DNA of 64,000 nucleotides from Branchiostoma belcheri (Eukaryota > Chordata > Leptocardii > Amphioxiformes > Branchiostomatidae). The position numbers were made by a program, and so were the translations under genes. Numbering within the stretch: position 1 is the stretch's first letter; every line of letters begins with the position of its first letter. The stretch lies in NCBI RefSeq assembly GCF_001625305.1, contig NW_017804242.1, positions 2,201,235 through 2,265,234 on the forward strand. The letters run 5' to 3'. Of this stretch, positions 48,901 to 59,557 are shown piece after piece. Below the pieces are notes generated by a model. It saw only the letters and a list, made by a program, of their open reading frames with translations. It was not told where the DNA came from and did not search any database.

Positions 48901-51900
48901 AGACGTCAACCTGGAGAACAGACTAACTTAAAGGTTTGAACCACTCACACCAGGCTACATGTAGGATGGACTGTATTTTGATATGTGTGGTGGGTTCTTT
49001 AAATTGTGCTTCATGTGTATCTTTGATCAATTACGACCTCTGTCTTAGGCTTTGCATCTCATCCAAGAGGACGGTCTTATCTTATCTTATCTTATGCAAT
49101 ACTGGACAAAATCCCGCAAGGGACATCACGTCCAGGTGCCCGCCTCAGTGTGGCCGGTGGTGGTGGTGCAACCGTGCTCAATAATAAAAAATATCGAAAA
49201 CTTAACAAAACTTGTGCATTCAAAAATATAACAAGAAAAATGATGTGTTGGCCACACTAAGTATACATAACGTATCGGTCTCTAAAAGGTACTCATTTTC
49301 AACTGAGTCAAGTGTGGAAACAGGTGTCAATTGCCTTTTTTATTTGCCAAGGGCACAACATACACTGGGGCCTGCCAGGGACTTGAACCCAGAACCTCCA
49401 GATTCTAAGTCAACAACCCTTACCACAAGACCACCTTGCCAGCTCATTCATTTTCTTTCACTTCATTTTAGACCCACGATATGACAGAGGTCACAGTGTT
49501 GGGAAGAGTGTGTTTTAGTACAGGTGTTTTTACTGGGTCATATTTACGGGTAAACATTTACCTTTAACGACAGCCCAAAAGTCGCGTTAGCGGTCGCCAG
49601 GACGCGCTGGTATCTGTTGACACGATACTGTGTCGTTTTGTTTTCCGACTCAATACCCATTATGGTCTGCTCATTTTGACCATGGTCAAGGCAGGAGCAT
49701 TAGTTTCACCTCTTGACCCCGGCACAAAGACGTGTCGAGGAAAGAAAATAAATGATACATTGTATAAAAATGGTCCAGTGTTGTTTCAATGTGGGGAGAG
49801 AAGTGCTGGTATACAGTGGTGGGATTTGATTACATGTGGCCTTGGAACTGAGCAAAAAAACTTTGTTGACCTCAATAAGTTTTAGTGGAGTTTTCAATTT
49901 GTTTTCTGAAGATATTTTTGCCTAAAAGGTAAAGAAAAACATAGTAATATTACTCAGGCATATACATACTAGTATGATTAATAAATTCCCGTGTATGCAG
50001 AGCTTTAGAGTTAGAGTTAGAGTTAGAGCAACAGTTACTACTGTGAGTGTACAATTACTGTGAATTCTTTGTGATGACTTTTCTGGAACTATTTACATCG
50101 ACTTTTATCAAATACATGTTGGGTCAGTGTGACTGTGAGGTCCACGAAACATAAGGGCTGACTTGAAAGTACCCACATGGTCAATACTGGCCATGGAAAG
50201 GGTCTCCATTCAATGCAGGACAAACACTTGGTAACTTCTTAAGTTGTCCATCTATTGACTACTTAGTAGTGTACAATTGGGCCTGGTTTGTTTGGTTGTT
50301 CAACTACATGGCAACTTGGCATTTGTGTTGTGTCGGTACGTCATTCCCACAAAGAGCCTGGAATCACAAAGAAAGCTTTAAACACCTTACAGTTGGATTT
50401 GTAATGATGTCAGCATTGTGCCCTGATTGAATTAGGTCAGACCACCAACATGTACAACTAGCAGTCCTACTTTTGGGTACTTTGTAGAATGTAGTGTCAT
50501 GACAGTTTCCATACCTTTATGAAATTTGAAGTACATCTTGTATTAGGTGTTTTGTTTCTCGTGGCCCTATGGCTGTGAAGTCTTTGCTTATCTATTCAAG
50601 CTACATATTTCATCATAGCATTTAACTCTATAAAACTTGATGTCCTGAAGGACCCAGTACATGTACATGCAGAATAAAACATTCAGTGTTGTAGAGACTA
50701 AGGAGGGCGACACTTACAAAATAATAAGATCTGTTGTATCAAAACAAAATCATTGAATTACATTCCAAGGGCAAAAGTGAAGGTCACAAATCAATCAGTT
50801 GCATTAGACATGCATTTAAAGGCTGCTAAATGACTGACATAACTATGGATAGCAAAGTTCAAACTTGTTTAACATTCAAAAGCCGATATTACGGTCTGTA
50901 ATCTTCATCACTGCACAGAGCCATGATGAAGATGACAGTCATCAAAATGATGGATCTTGTTAAACAAGTGGTTGTGAACTTTGATATTCAAATGACATTA
51001 CACATGTATCTGCAGATGCTGTCAAATTCGTGGTTAGTTCGTGAATGTGTGACAGGGGCTTAACTGACATAACTCTGTTCACCCCCAGGTTGACACCCAC
51101 GACAAGCTGGGCCAGTCCAAGGAGGAGTTTCTGCAGATCAACGGTCCTCGGATCGCCGGCTGTAAGAACATCCTGGTCCTGCTGACGGAGGCGGCCGCCA
51201 CCTCGCCCTTCGTCTTCAACGAGGTCCTGTTCGCCGAGTGGCTGAACCGGACGATCGTCACCGCACTGTTCAAGAACATGTGGTTCAAACTCAGGCCTGC
51301 CATGAAGGCCATTCTAGGTGAGTGCTATAGTTCCCTGAAAACATGTCTGAGGGGAAAGTTGGTACCTTGGACTTAATACACAGAGTTTTCTCATCTTATC
51401 TATTCCTTCATCTAATTAAATGTATTCAACCATTGGAGCACCACGGACGATGTGACCACCAGTCTCCTCTGTCCTTTGTTTTCTCTTTTTCCAAACATTT
51501 TATTTATGTCCATTTTCTAGTGTCATCCTCCCATCATTTCCATTGCCCACTTCTCTTTCTTCCTCCCTGCATGATGGTTATTGCTAGACCCAATGACTAT
51601 GGCATCAAAGCACTTCAGATCCACTAGTCTCCTCTGTGTTCTGCATCTGCAGTTGTAGTATGATTGACACTAGTTATCATGTTGTCCTTTGTTATTGACT
51701 TTATTGAAAACTTTAAAATTTACTACAGTAACAGTACCTCTGTAATATTAATTACAAACTGTATTAATTTTGCCATTTTCTTTTACACACCTGTCCAGGT
51801 GAGAACCCGGCCATCGACTTTGAGACGAAGATGTACGCAGACAGCATGGACGTGCTGGAACACCAGGTGCGCCCGCTCAGGAAGGTGTCGGGCATCGTGT

Positions 51901-53668
51901 TGGAACAGGCGTACCTCAACCGCATGGCCGAGGGGCTCAAACCACTGCAAGTCCTGGCAGCTCCGCAATCAGGTCAGCTTCATCTTCTTAGTTATACCTT
52001 TTATGTTATGGTAAGCATATAGATACTGTAAGGAAGGTTTCAGGTATCGTACTGGAACAGGCGTACTTCAACCGCATGGCTGAGGGGCTCAAACCACTGC
52101 AGGTCCTGGCAGCTCCGCAATCAGGTAAGCTTCATCTTCTTAGTTATACCTGTTATGTTATGGTAAGCATATAGATACTGTAAGGAAGGTGTCAGGCATC
52201 ATGCTGGAACAGGCGTACCTCAACCACATGGCCGAGGGGCTCAAACCACTGCAGGTCCTGGCAGCGCCGCAATCAGGTAAGCTTCGTCTTCTTAGTTATA
52301 CCTTTCTTGTGTTATGGCAAGCATATATAGAGATAATGTAAATTGATTCACTTTTGAGGTGGTTTTATGTTGTGGTAGGAGGGAGGGGAGGTTTTTACAA
52401 TGTTTTAAATTCCCAGTAGTCATGCAAGGGAGATATGAATTTGAGGTAGTGGTGTTAAAAAAATGCAGAAAGTATTACAGGGGCTTGCGGCTATCTATTG
52501 TTCTACATTTAGCTGGTAAGCAGCTGCCAATAGTACTACTTCATGTATATATACACTGCCTACTAGTAGACATACATGCAGATAAAAATTGCTCCTTTAA
52601 CCTGTAACCTCTGTACAGGTCAGATCATGTGGCCGCTGGCAGAGTACCTGGAGCCGAAGGTGTTCATCGTGTGTAACCTTTAACCTATAACCTCTGTGCA
52701 GGTCAGATCATGTGGCCGCTGACAGAGTACCTGGAGCCGAAGGTGTTCATCGTGTGTAACCTTTAACCTATAACCTCTGTACAGGTCAGATCATGTGGCC
52801 GCTGACAGAGTACCTGGAGCCTAAAGTGTTCATCAGCTACCAGTGGGACACACAAGCCCGGGTGGACGACATCCGCGCCATGCTGGAGTCCAGCGGAGTC
52901 ACATGCTGGGCTGACATCAGGTGAGTGGTCGTTTATAGCTGTAGATGTTACAGGGCTTTAACCAGGGCCTGTTTTTCCGTCAATTGCAGGAACTAAATGT
53001 GGAGTGTGACAAAAAAATTTTTAAACCAATCCGTCAACCTTTAGGGACAAAGTCAACAGAAATCTTAAGCTTGGGTTAAAATATAAAAATGTCCAAAAGA
53101 CCAGCGACCAACAACAACCTCTGAACCCCCATGATTTGCCTCAGTACACAATGTGGGAATTTGTTTTTGAAGGCTTAAAAATACAAAATTTCCCGGGAGG
53201 GCATGACCCCAAACAAACCACATTTCGTATGCATATGTCACTCCCCGAAGGTTAACGTCTTCAATTTCTTTGTTTATTTCACACAGCCCGGTGACCCGAG
53301 GTCACAGCAGCATGAGCAGTCGCAACGCCGCCCTGCTGTCCCGCCCGGAAACCTCGGGGGAACCAATCACCAGCCAGATCCAGCGCAACATGCGCGCCTG
53401 CTCCGTCGTCATCTGCTGCATCACGCCCAAGTACATCCAGTCCGACAACTGCAGCAAGGACCTCACATTAGCCGAGACGCTCTACAAGCCCATCATCCCC
53501 GTCATGCTGCGCTTCCTGCCCTGGCCGCCAGAGGGAGCCCCTACTGCAGTGCGGAAGATCCTTGCCAGGCTGAGCACCGTGGACCTCAGCACGGACAAGC
53601 TCTTTAAGCAGAACTTTTACCAGGTGCTGGAGAGGGTCAAGAAGCACCTCCAGCCTGCCAAGACATGA
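42900..53668 (+). CDS. TIR-SAM-TIR-TIR multidomain protein
   Basis: A probable intracellular signalling or NAD-metabolising protein with three TIR folds and a SAM oligomerisation domain. Exons: 42900-44129, 51089-51317, 51799-51972, 52785-52920, 53287-53668. The phases agree and give 716 aa. Residues 1-118 look disordered and include acidic and Lys-rich stretches. Residues 121-265 are TIR-like (KGIYFSYSPDAAYLEKKFVV, ILILSDSYF). Residues 293-362 are a SAM domain (CQWTVNDVQEWLAGM to MLQIL). Residues 382-486 are a second TIR (VYLVYDPADVRLAQ, NILVLLTEAA, FNEVLFAEW). Residues 487-545 form a helical linker. Residues 558-690 are a third TIR (PKVFISYQWD, KYIQSDNCSKDLTLAETL, KPIIPVML). TIR2 keeps Glu at the position that matches the SARM1 catalytic Glu; TIR3 has Asp there. 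No signal peptide or membrane segment is seen. It is not a simple SARM1 orthologue: no ARM repeats are present and the domain order differs. The start ATG has a strong Kozak context. Confidence 0.85.
44919..45102. mobile_element. MITE family A, full-length copy in TIR gene intron
   Basis: The left arm contains 'ctctaccaggcttcacagac', 'gtagaaattggccaaataga' and 'cagataacatgccaggggag'. The right arm contains 'ggcatgttatctgtctcttt', 'ggctaatttctactctttcc' and 'gaagcctggtaaagg'. The arms are reverse complements around a short spacer with 'aaagtgtacagttctgt'. Confidence 0.85.
46470..46690 (+). repeat. 300-base dispersed repeat, copy 3
   Basis: 'gagtcaaccctatcccatag', 'catattgatatctgtaaggc' and 'gtgatgtccctgacagaaag' repeat the order of 2834-3121. 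A small internal triplication 'agtcaattttca' occurs at 46487-46511. Confidence 0.7.
48100..48225. mobile_element. Family E element fragment
   Basis: 'gtgtacctgtacctaaacct' and the end 'tagatacatagctctacc' match the right part of the element at 33069-33492. A left-type piece ('tttagatacaggtatagg') lies at about 47890, so a disrupted full element may span 47860-48225. Confidence 0.55.
49362..49445 (-). mobile_element. tRNA-derived SINE
   Basis: On the minus strand 'ggtcttgtggtaagggttgt' (A-box region), 'gacttagaatctgg' (anticodon-arm-like) and 'ctgggttcaagtccctgg' (canonical B box GGTTCAAGTCC) stand in tRNA order and spacing. It has no acceptor-stem pairing good enough for a working tRNA, so I call it a SINE head. 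Confidence 0.6.
51879..52334 (+). repeat. Three tandem 152-base copies: exon 3 end plus intron start
   Basis: Units start at 51879, 52031 and 52183, exactly 152 bases apart. Each has the end of exon 3 (VLEQAYLNRMAEGLKPLQVL) plus about 60 bases of intron. Copies two and three keep a donor (CAG|GTAAGC) that is nearer consensus than the first copy's GTCAGC. They also have an acceptor-like TTTCAG or TGTCAG that preserves phase, so each could act as a 27-residue cassette exon. Confidence 0.85.
52595..52833 (+). repeat. Three tandem 83-base copies: acceptor plus exon 4 start
   Basis: Splice acceptors at 52618, 52701 and 52784 are 83 bases apart. Each is preceded by 'taacctctgt' and followed by GQIMWPL(A/T)EYLEPKVFI. 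In the first two copies the frame then reads VCNL and stop; only the third continues into the TIR domain. Using copy one or two would cut off the third TIR. Confidence 0.88.
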
Positions 53669-55155
53669 GGCCTAGAAAAATTAATGTTGTGTTTCCTGTT
53701 CCGGTCCTAAAAAAATTAGCCTGCATAGGTAGGGATTAATTTTCTTTAATTTCTTTTTTTTTTAGATTTTAACCAAAGTGATCCAACAAATACAGTTAAT
53801 ATGACACTGAAATACATTTTGTAAATCAGAATGCATCGCAAATGTGTAGAAAATGCACATTGGAAAACTAATTCGGAATCCACGTTTTCATCACTCAGAT
53901 CGAAAAATCTATGTCTCTCATCGGTGGCCGCCCCCCCCCCCCAAAAAAAGGCTAGGTTTGGGTTTTTTTTGTTCGGGTCGGTTAGGTAAGAAGAAGCACA
54001 ACATATTTTTCCTAGGCCTGAGCAATATGCTACTGCTGCTGTTAGTGAGAGAGTGGGTCTGTATGGGGCAATGCAGGAACTTTGAGAAAAGCTGTTAGTT
54101 CTTGCCATTCTCACGACTTGTCAACATTTGCAACTTTAATGGAGTTGCCTGAGTCTTCAAGATGATGGTTTCTTGATAAGAGACAGGCAATCAAATATTT
54201 AACCTTCAGCCTGCTAAAGTAGCTGTTTGGCACCAAATTTGTGTTAGGCAACAGGGAGAAGGTTTTAACCATTATTAAAATAATGGTCAGAAACCCTATT
54301 TTTGTCGCCGATGGATTGATTTTAAATGTGACAGTAGAATAGGTACTTTTAACTGCTGAGTGATTTTTACCATAACTGTCTGTCTAGTGGTGTCACATGG
54401 TGAGATGAAGGACCAACATAGGCTACATCTACCAGTTCTCTCTGATACAAGCATTTTCGTGCTTACTAAATTTGGATTGAACAAAAATATGTAGTATAGA
54501 GAATGAGCAGAACAGGTAAGGATGCTGTTCTGGAAAGGATTAACTAATGGTTTTTAAATCTATTTTTCTACATTATACATGTATTGTTTGCCAATGGGTG
54601 TGAATATCCACAACTAAAGACTAAGGAACAAAGACTTATTAATGTAATGACTAAGATTATAAGGAAAGCATTTAGTACAAGTTGTTCGCTGTGCGAACGA
54701 AAAGAAATGTCTTGGAATTGCTTTTGAATAGCCTTTTTAAGAATGACTGTGACTTGTACATTCCAATTTTTAGTGGAAAAATTTGTAATAGAAGATTTCA
54801 TTTCAACAGAACAGTTTAAAGATGTTTTGCCTTTGTTTTGTGAGACACACATCTCAACCAGGGAGAACATGTTTCATTTTTCAGAAGCTAATAAGTGCAA
54901 TCGAGGATATCTTAATGACACTTTGTTAATGGCAGCGACTTGTTAAACACGTTCTAACATAAGCGCACCACCATGTGCCTGATGTTCCAACAATTCAACG
55001 CACACTTCAGAAATATTTGATTGATGCTTTATTCATGAGACTGCTATCCAGTGCCGAAACACCGAGAATCAGAAGGAATTGCAGTGACGTGTGCTGGAGT
55101 CGATCTGACGTCATCATGACGTACGAACGACTCCGCTCCAACGGTGACGTGATGT
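53669..55155. other. Between the TIR/SAM gene and lysozyme gene 1
   Basis: The first part is probably the 3' untranslated region of the TIR gene, with T- and C-rich homopolymers (53752-53764, 53931-53941), though no clear AATAAA is seen on the plus strand. The last part holds the 3' end of the minus-strand lysozyme gene. Open frames in both directions at 54570-54950 have no recognisable similarity. Confidence 0.5.
55028..55033 (-). promoter_or_regulatory. Polyadenylation signal of lysozyme gene 1
   Basis: AATAAA on the minus strand within TGAATAAAGCATC, about 125 bases past the stop codon. The corresponding sequence after lysozyme gene 2 is ATGAATAAAGC at the same relative position. Confidence 0.75.
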
Positions 55156-57056
55156 TTAGAAGCAGCCGCTGGTGAAATGGGCGTTGTTGTGGCCCTGGCA
55201 GTTGTTGACCCACCCATACCTGTTGGAGAGTTACAGGTCAGTTATTTCTTTGTTTTGCAAATGATGAATGAAAGACCTTTATTGCATGTTTATGCTGTTA
55301 CAAGCAAAGTACAGGTCATGAACAAAGCAGAAGTAAAATTGTCTTACCGAAAACTTAACATACTAATGTAAGCTACTACTATGTGATGATGCCCATCTCT
55401 AAAGCCCTTGTCACATATTCACGAACATACTCCCAAACGCTAGCATCCCGCCCTTGGTTTACTAGTAGGAGACTGAAATCATTAATGAATACATATTTCC
55501 ATAGCTCATTTACAGCTGTGAACCAGAATTATACGACTTAAAATCTACTGAGGATTCAAGATTTCGCACCCCATAGGCCATGGCAATGATATGAACGGCA
55601 GAAAAAATCAACAAACACTACAAATTAATACAAGAACAGAACTAAAGGCAAAACATCATCAAGTATTATCAAATTAAAACAAACATTGTGTAATAAGGAT
55701 GAAACAGTGTTGTTACTCGTTACTAAAACGACAGAACTGAGAACTGACCAGGCAGAGAAGCCGTGACGCTGGTAGATCAGCTTGGCGCAGCGCACGTCAT
55801 CAGCGATGTTGCTGTCACGGAGGTCTGGGTACGACAGGAGAAAAAGTGGATATCAACTGGAATTATGCAACTATCGTGGGAATAGGCCGAACAAAGACTA
55901 AGAAATGTGACATAACGTAAAAATTGTTAGATTCGACAACAAGAACACAACACTTTGGATTCACATCAAATTGCAATGTTCTATTCATCTGCACATGATG
56001 GCAACTGGTCCAGGAATATCATTGAAGAAACAGCGAACACTACCTTCTGTATCTAACAAGGTTTCACGATGATGTTTTACGTGATTTGAATAGTATTTTC
56101 CATTATACGTACTGGAACAGGGAACGCCACAGTCGTTGTGTGGTCCACCGTCGTCGCACCAGTAGTAGTCGTTGATCTGGAAGATGCCGTGATCGTAGGA
56201 ACCGTCCCAGTTGGGGCCGCCCCTCACGCCGGTCCTGTAACCACTCTCGTGCTCCACCAGACAGACCCCTGTAGGAACATCACGTGTCGTTAATCAAGAT
56301 CTGCGTGTTCAAGTTAAATCCAAACACTAGAGGTATTGAGCTAGATGGAGGGAAATCGTCGGTGGCCTATGCTCCGCACGGGGCCAAGGGCCCAGGTAAG
56401 GTAAGGTAAGAGGTATATAAACTACAGCTTGAAAAGTAACCCAAAAGCTCAAGGAGAGTAAGTCATGGTCACGACCTGAGAGGAATAAATGAGCGCTATT
56501 GGACAGTATTTCGCGGAGGCTGGGGAGATGTGCCACACAACGTTCACTTATTGTCGTTCTGATCCTTTGTGGATTAGTTTAATAAGCACTTTTTGTAAAC
56601 GACCTGATGCGTCTAGTATCGTATCCAGAACCCTGCAGGTCTAGCTCTATGCCTGAAAGGGTTAGGGTTAAGGACGGTTCTGGATACGCTTGGACTGACC
56701 GGCATCCGGCACCGAATCTGAGCATTGTCCTGAATAAAGCACTGTTCTGGATCTCCAGACACGGTGCTCCAGAAGCTGATGATGCTTGAAAGATAGAAAG
56801 AGCAAGAACGGGGTTCTCAATGCTTGAATCGAGGGTAAAAACTAATCTACAGGACTTCTGGGGAGTGGCTACGACCTGTGGTCACTATCCCAGGTTTGAC
56901 TTTAACAATGATACTTGAGTACTCACAGTCGCCGGCCTGAGACCGTGAAGTCAGGCCACGAGACACCAGCTCTCTCGCCAGTTCACAGCGCCCGTAGGTC
57001 TTGGCATTCGCCGCGCACACCAGCCCCATCAACAGCACAACAGCCAGTTTGAACAT
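55156..57056 (-). CDS. c-type lysozyme 1 (secreted, probable Ca-binding)
   Basis: A secreted muramidase that cleaves the peptidoglycan beta-1,4 bond between N-acetylmuramic acid and N-acetylglucosamine. Exons 56927-57056, 56113-56268, 55749-55824, 55156-55219 follow the four-exon c-type lysozyme gene layout and give 141 aa. The signal peptide is MFKLAVVLLMGLVCAANA; mature protein about 123 aa. The mature chain has eight cysteines in the usual order. Catalytic Glu (VEHESGYRT, mature residue 33) and Asp (GSYDHGIFQIN, mature residue 51) are present. NLRDSNIADDVRCAK matches the calcium loop of calcium-binding lysozymes and alpha-lactalbumins in its three side-chain Asp ligands. It ends at GCF and stop. 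It forms a head-to-head pair with gene 2 (59947) and has a TATA box. Function is inferred from the family. Confidence 0.93.
56622..56770. repeat. 'Ttctggatac' repeat with TTAGGG dimer, copy 2
   Basis: 'gtatccagaaccctgcaggt', 'gggttagggttaaggacggt', 'tctggatacgcttggactga' and 'aaagcactgttctggat' follow the order of the copy at 17786-17962. It lies in intron 1 of lysozyme gene 1. Confidence 0.7.
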
Positions 57057-57059
57057 CTT

Positions 57060-57475
57060 GGACTCCTCAGCAGCTTGTTCAGGACAACAACGGGGATCTG
57101 AGCTAGTCTTCGGTGGACGAGTTAAACTGGTGTCTAAGCCCTGTATTTATACACACTGACCACCCGAAGATTAAATAACGATGTCCGGATCTTAACATGG
57201 GTCATGGGTCTATCTATTGAGGTCAAACGTGAATTATCAAATTGAAGGCAAACATGGTTGGTAAACCAAAAATTGATGTCAAAGCCTCTTTATTATCAGC
57301 GCTGGGAATTTGCAAGTCATCTAGTTGTCACATCACACCATCTCTCTACCTGACATGAGGAGCCGAAGTGATATGCTCTTTGGTGATAAGATGAACTATT
57401 TCTTTTGTCAAGTTTATTATTTTGGCCAACGTTACATTTCTTGGCATATAATCTTACCTAGACTAATCATGCGGA
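57060..57475 (-). repeat. Inverted duplication arm: promoter of lysozyme 1
   Basis: In reverse complement it matches 59558-59946. Shared blocks include 'atgacaagaaatgtagcgtt' against 'atgccaagaaatgtaacgtt', 'tatcacttcggctcctca', 'aaataaagaggc' and 'gtgtataaatacaggg'. The duplication continues into the genes. Confidence 0.8.
57144..57151 (-). promoter_or_regulatory. TATA box of lysozyme 1
   Basis: TATAAATA on the minus strand, about 90 bases before the start codon, in the context GTGTATAAATACAGGG. It is identical in gene 2, including the downstream leader CTCGTCCACCGAAGACTAG. Confidence 0.8.
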
Positions 57476-58737
57476 CTGAAAAATAGTAAATTTTAGCCAA
57501 ATAGAGACAATAATTTGCCAGGGTGTTTGGCCACCCCGGGGTTCACATGCCTGCATAACATGACCCCTAATGTCGTGTGAATGTGTAGCAAGGGCTCATA
57601 ATTCTAGTAATGATGCCCATACTGTACTTGGAGGCAGCGAGTTTCGCTCTACGATAGTTCTCGGAAAAGCGTGTTTTTGAACATCTTAATCCTTGGTTGA
57701 TAACCCTGGTACTTGAAGGCATGGCTATTTATTGTTGTCATACCTGGTGGCCAACGCGTATACATGTATCTGATCTCGGGAATGTTTACAATTTATATTT
57801 CTTGCTTCGAAAAATCTATAACTGCTTTCAAACGAAGTTTGCGATGTGGTCGGAGGCAAAGTCGTGAAATACACATGTGTAGCAAGGGCTCATAATTCAC
57901 GCACAACTTTTCCACCTGCCAACAGTCAAGGCAATGTCCGACTGAATCTGGTTGAATGTGGGTGACGCACCTAGTGCCTAACACGTACACGTATACACGT
58001 GTCGGGAGGTTTACAAGTTATATAAGGGTTATCGTGTCCTTCCCTGTCAATCATAATAGGTCAGCCCACCGGACACAGGCTCGGTTGACCGATTAGGGAT
58101 CATTAGGTGAGCTGGCTGGCAGAACAGGTTCCCGCGCCGCGCTGACGTAGGCAATGGTGGCAAACAAAAATACCTTTACCGACATAACAATTTACCATTA
58201 CCATTTGTAACAGTTTTCGGACATTTGGGGTCGTCTGACTATCAGAATTTTGATAATTAAAAAGGAGCGTGGGGGGGGGGGCAAGCCAGAGATACATTGT
58301 GTATTTCACTACTCCAACAAAGTTTCGCTGCTGGAACCACCTGAATACCCATCATGCAATACGCCAGTACTCTGTCGCCATATTTAAAAAAACAGCTATG
58401 ACAAATGATCATCAAGGCGTTAGATATGACCTTGAAAATACCTGATTTGGCAGATTCGAAGACATCATGGCCGCGGTGACCTATGGTAGTGCAGCTGCGA
58501 TGACGTGATGGCGTTCGTTGAAAATCGATCGAGGCACGCGCAGATTCTGCAATATTGTTATCGTCGATTTGGCCTTCAAAAATGTCGTACCATTTGGCAG
58601 GGACCTCTGACCACGGTCACCTATGGCCGTACTTCAATATCCTGGCTCATCAAATATGTCAGCTGACATATGCACATTTCGCCGCATTGTTCCGTAGAAC
58701 TGCTTAATACGTGCCAAAGTCTCGGCAATGAGATGTG

Positions 58738-58949
58738 GTAGCCTATATACCAGGCTAGGAAGGCGACTGAAAAGAGCAGAAATTTGCCGAATAGAGAGAT
58801 AACATGCCAGGGCAGTTGGACCGCTAGAGAGTACAGTCTGCCGCACCCAAACCGCACTCTCTAGCGGACCAACTCCCCTGGCATGTTATCTCTCTATTTG
58901 GCCAATTTCTACTGTTTACAGCCGCCTCCCGAAGCCTGGTAGAGGCTTG
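58738..58949. mobile_element. MITE family A, best-preserved hairpin copy
   Basis: About 212 bp. The left arm 'agagagataacatgccaggg', 'cagttggaccgctagagagt' is matched by the right arm 'actctctagcggaccaactc', 'ccctggcatgttatctctct'. The centre is 'acagtctgccgcacccaaac'. Terminal parts 'taccaggcta' and 'gaagcctggtagaggctt' also pair. Almost the whole element can form one hairpin. Confidence 0.9.
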
Positions 58950-59557
58950 CGCGAGGTAATCAAGCACAATTTCTCGCTTGTCATACTGTACAAGCTGCCC
59001 CTGTCACCTCTGACAGTTCATGAACAACTAGCCTCAAACAAAAGCCATATAAGCGGGTCAGCCACGCGACTAGTACCTGCCTAAGAAAGTTCTAGAAGGT
59101 GAGGCGAGGTGACCCGGCCTTTCCTGAGCAGCTGCTGCCGATCCCAGCCAAAACACACAGTACAGAAACGTGTGTCTTATTTTAGCTTGGAAAAAACAAT
59201 CCCTCGGTGGCCCTGTAAACATGTGACTTTATCTCATGACCCATCTCTTCGTAACGGTACAGACATTCTGCGCGTGGCTCGCGACCTTGGTTAACCTGTA
59301 ACCTTAAGCAACCTGTAGAGTAAGAAACTGAAAAAAAATCATATCAAATAGTAATAATATCTTCTTAAGCTTACGCTTCTGTGTTGGTATATACAGTATC
59401 TACCAGGTCTTCCTAGGCGGTTATGGATAGTCCTGGAGAGTGAAGGTCATACAAGGTCGCAAATTCAAATTATTGTCCCTACTTGGCTAAACTGTACAAT
59501 TCTTCAGTCCGCGTGGTTACATACTTTCGTGGATACTGATATATGTGAGTTCATATG

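Larger units (their letters stand above)
44130..51088 (+). other. First intron of the TIR/SAM gene, 7 kb, repeat-filled
   Basis: GTAAGA donor and CCCCAG acceptor, phase 0. It contains a family A MITE (44919-45102), a GAA tract (45220-45237), a GGTTCA run (45400-45427), a 300-base repeat copy (46470-46690), a family B end (47271-47292), family E pieces (47860-48225), a T-rich tract (48548-48577), a CTTAT run (49078-49094) and a tRNA-derived SINE (49362-49445). No further exon is recognised. Confidence 0.7.

Noticed and set aside
49362..49445. A functional tRNA gene
   Set aside because: A and B boxes are present, but the acceptor stem does not pair well and the sequence reads as a SINE head.
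42900..53668. SARM1 orthologue
   Set aside because: No ARM repeats and a different domain order, although the TIR fold and a SAM domain are shared.
57476..59557. A gene in the spacer between the lysozymes
   Set aside because: Only short frames, one of them created by the hairpin MITE.
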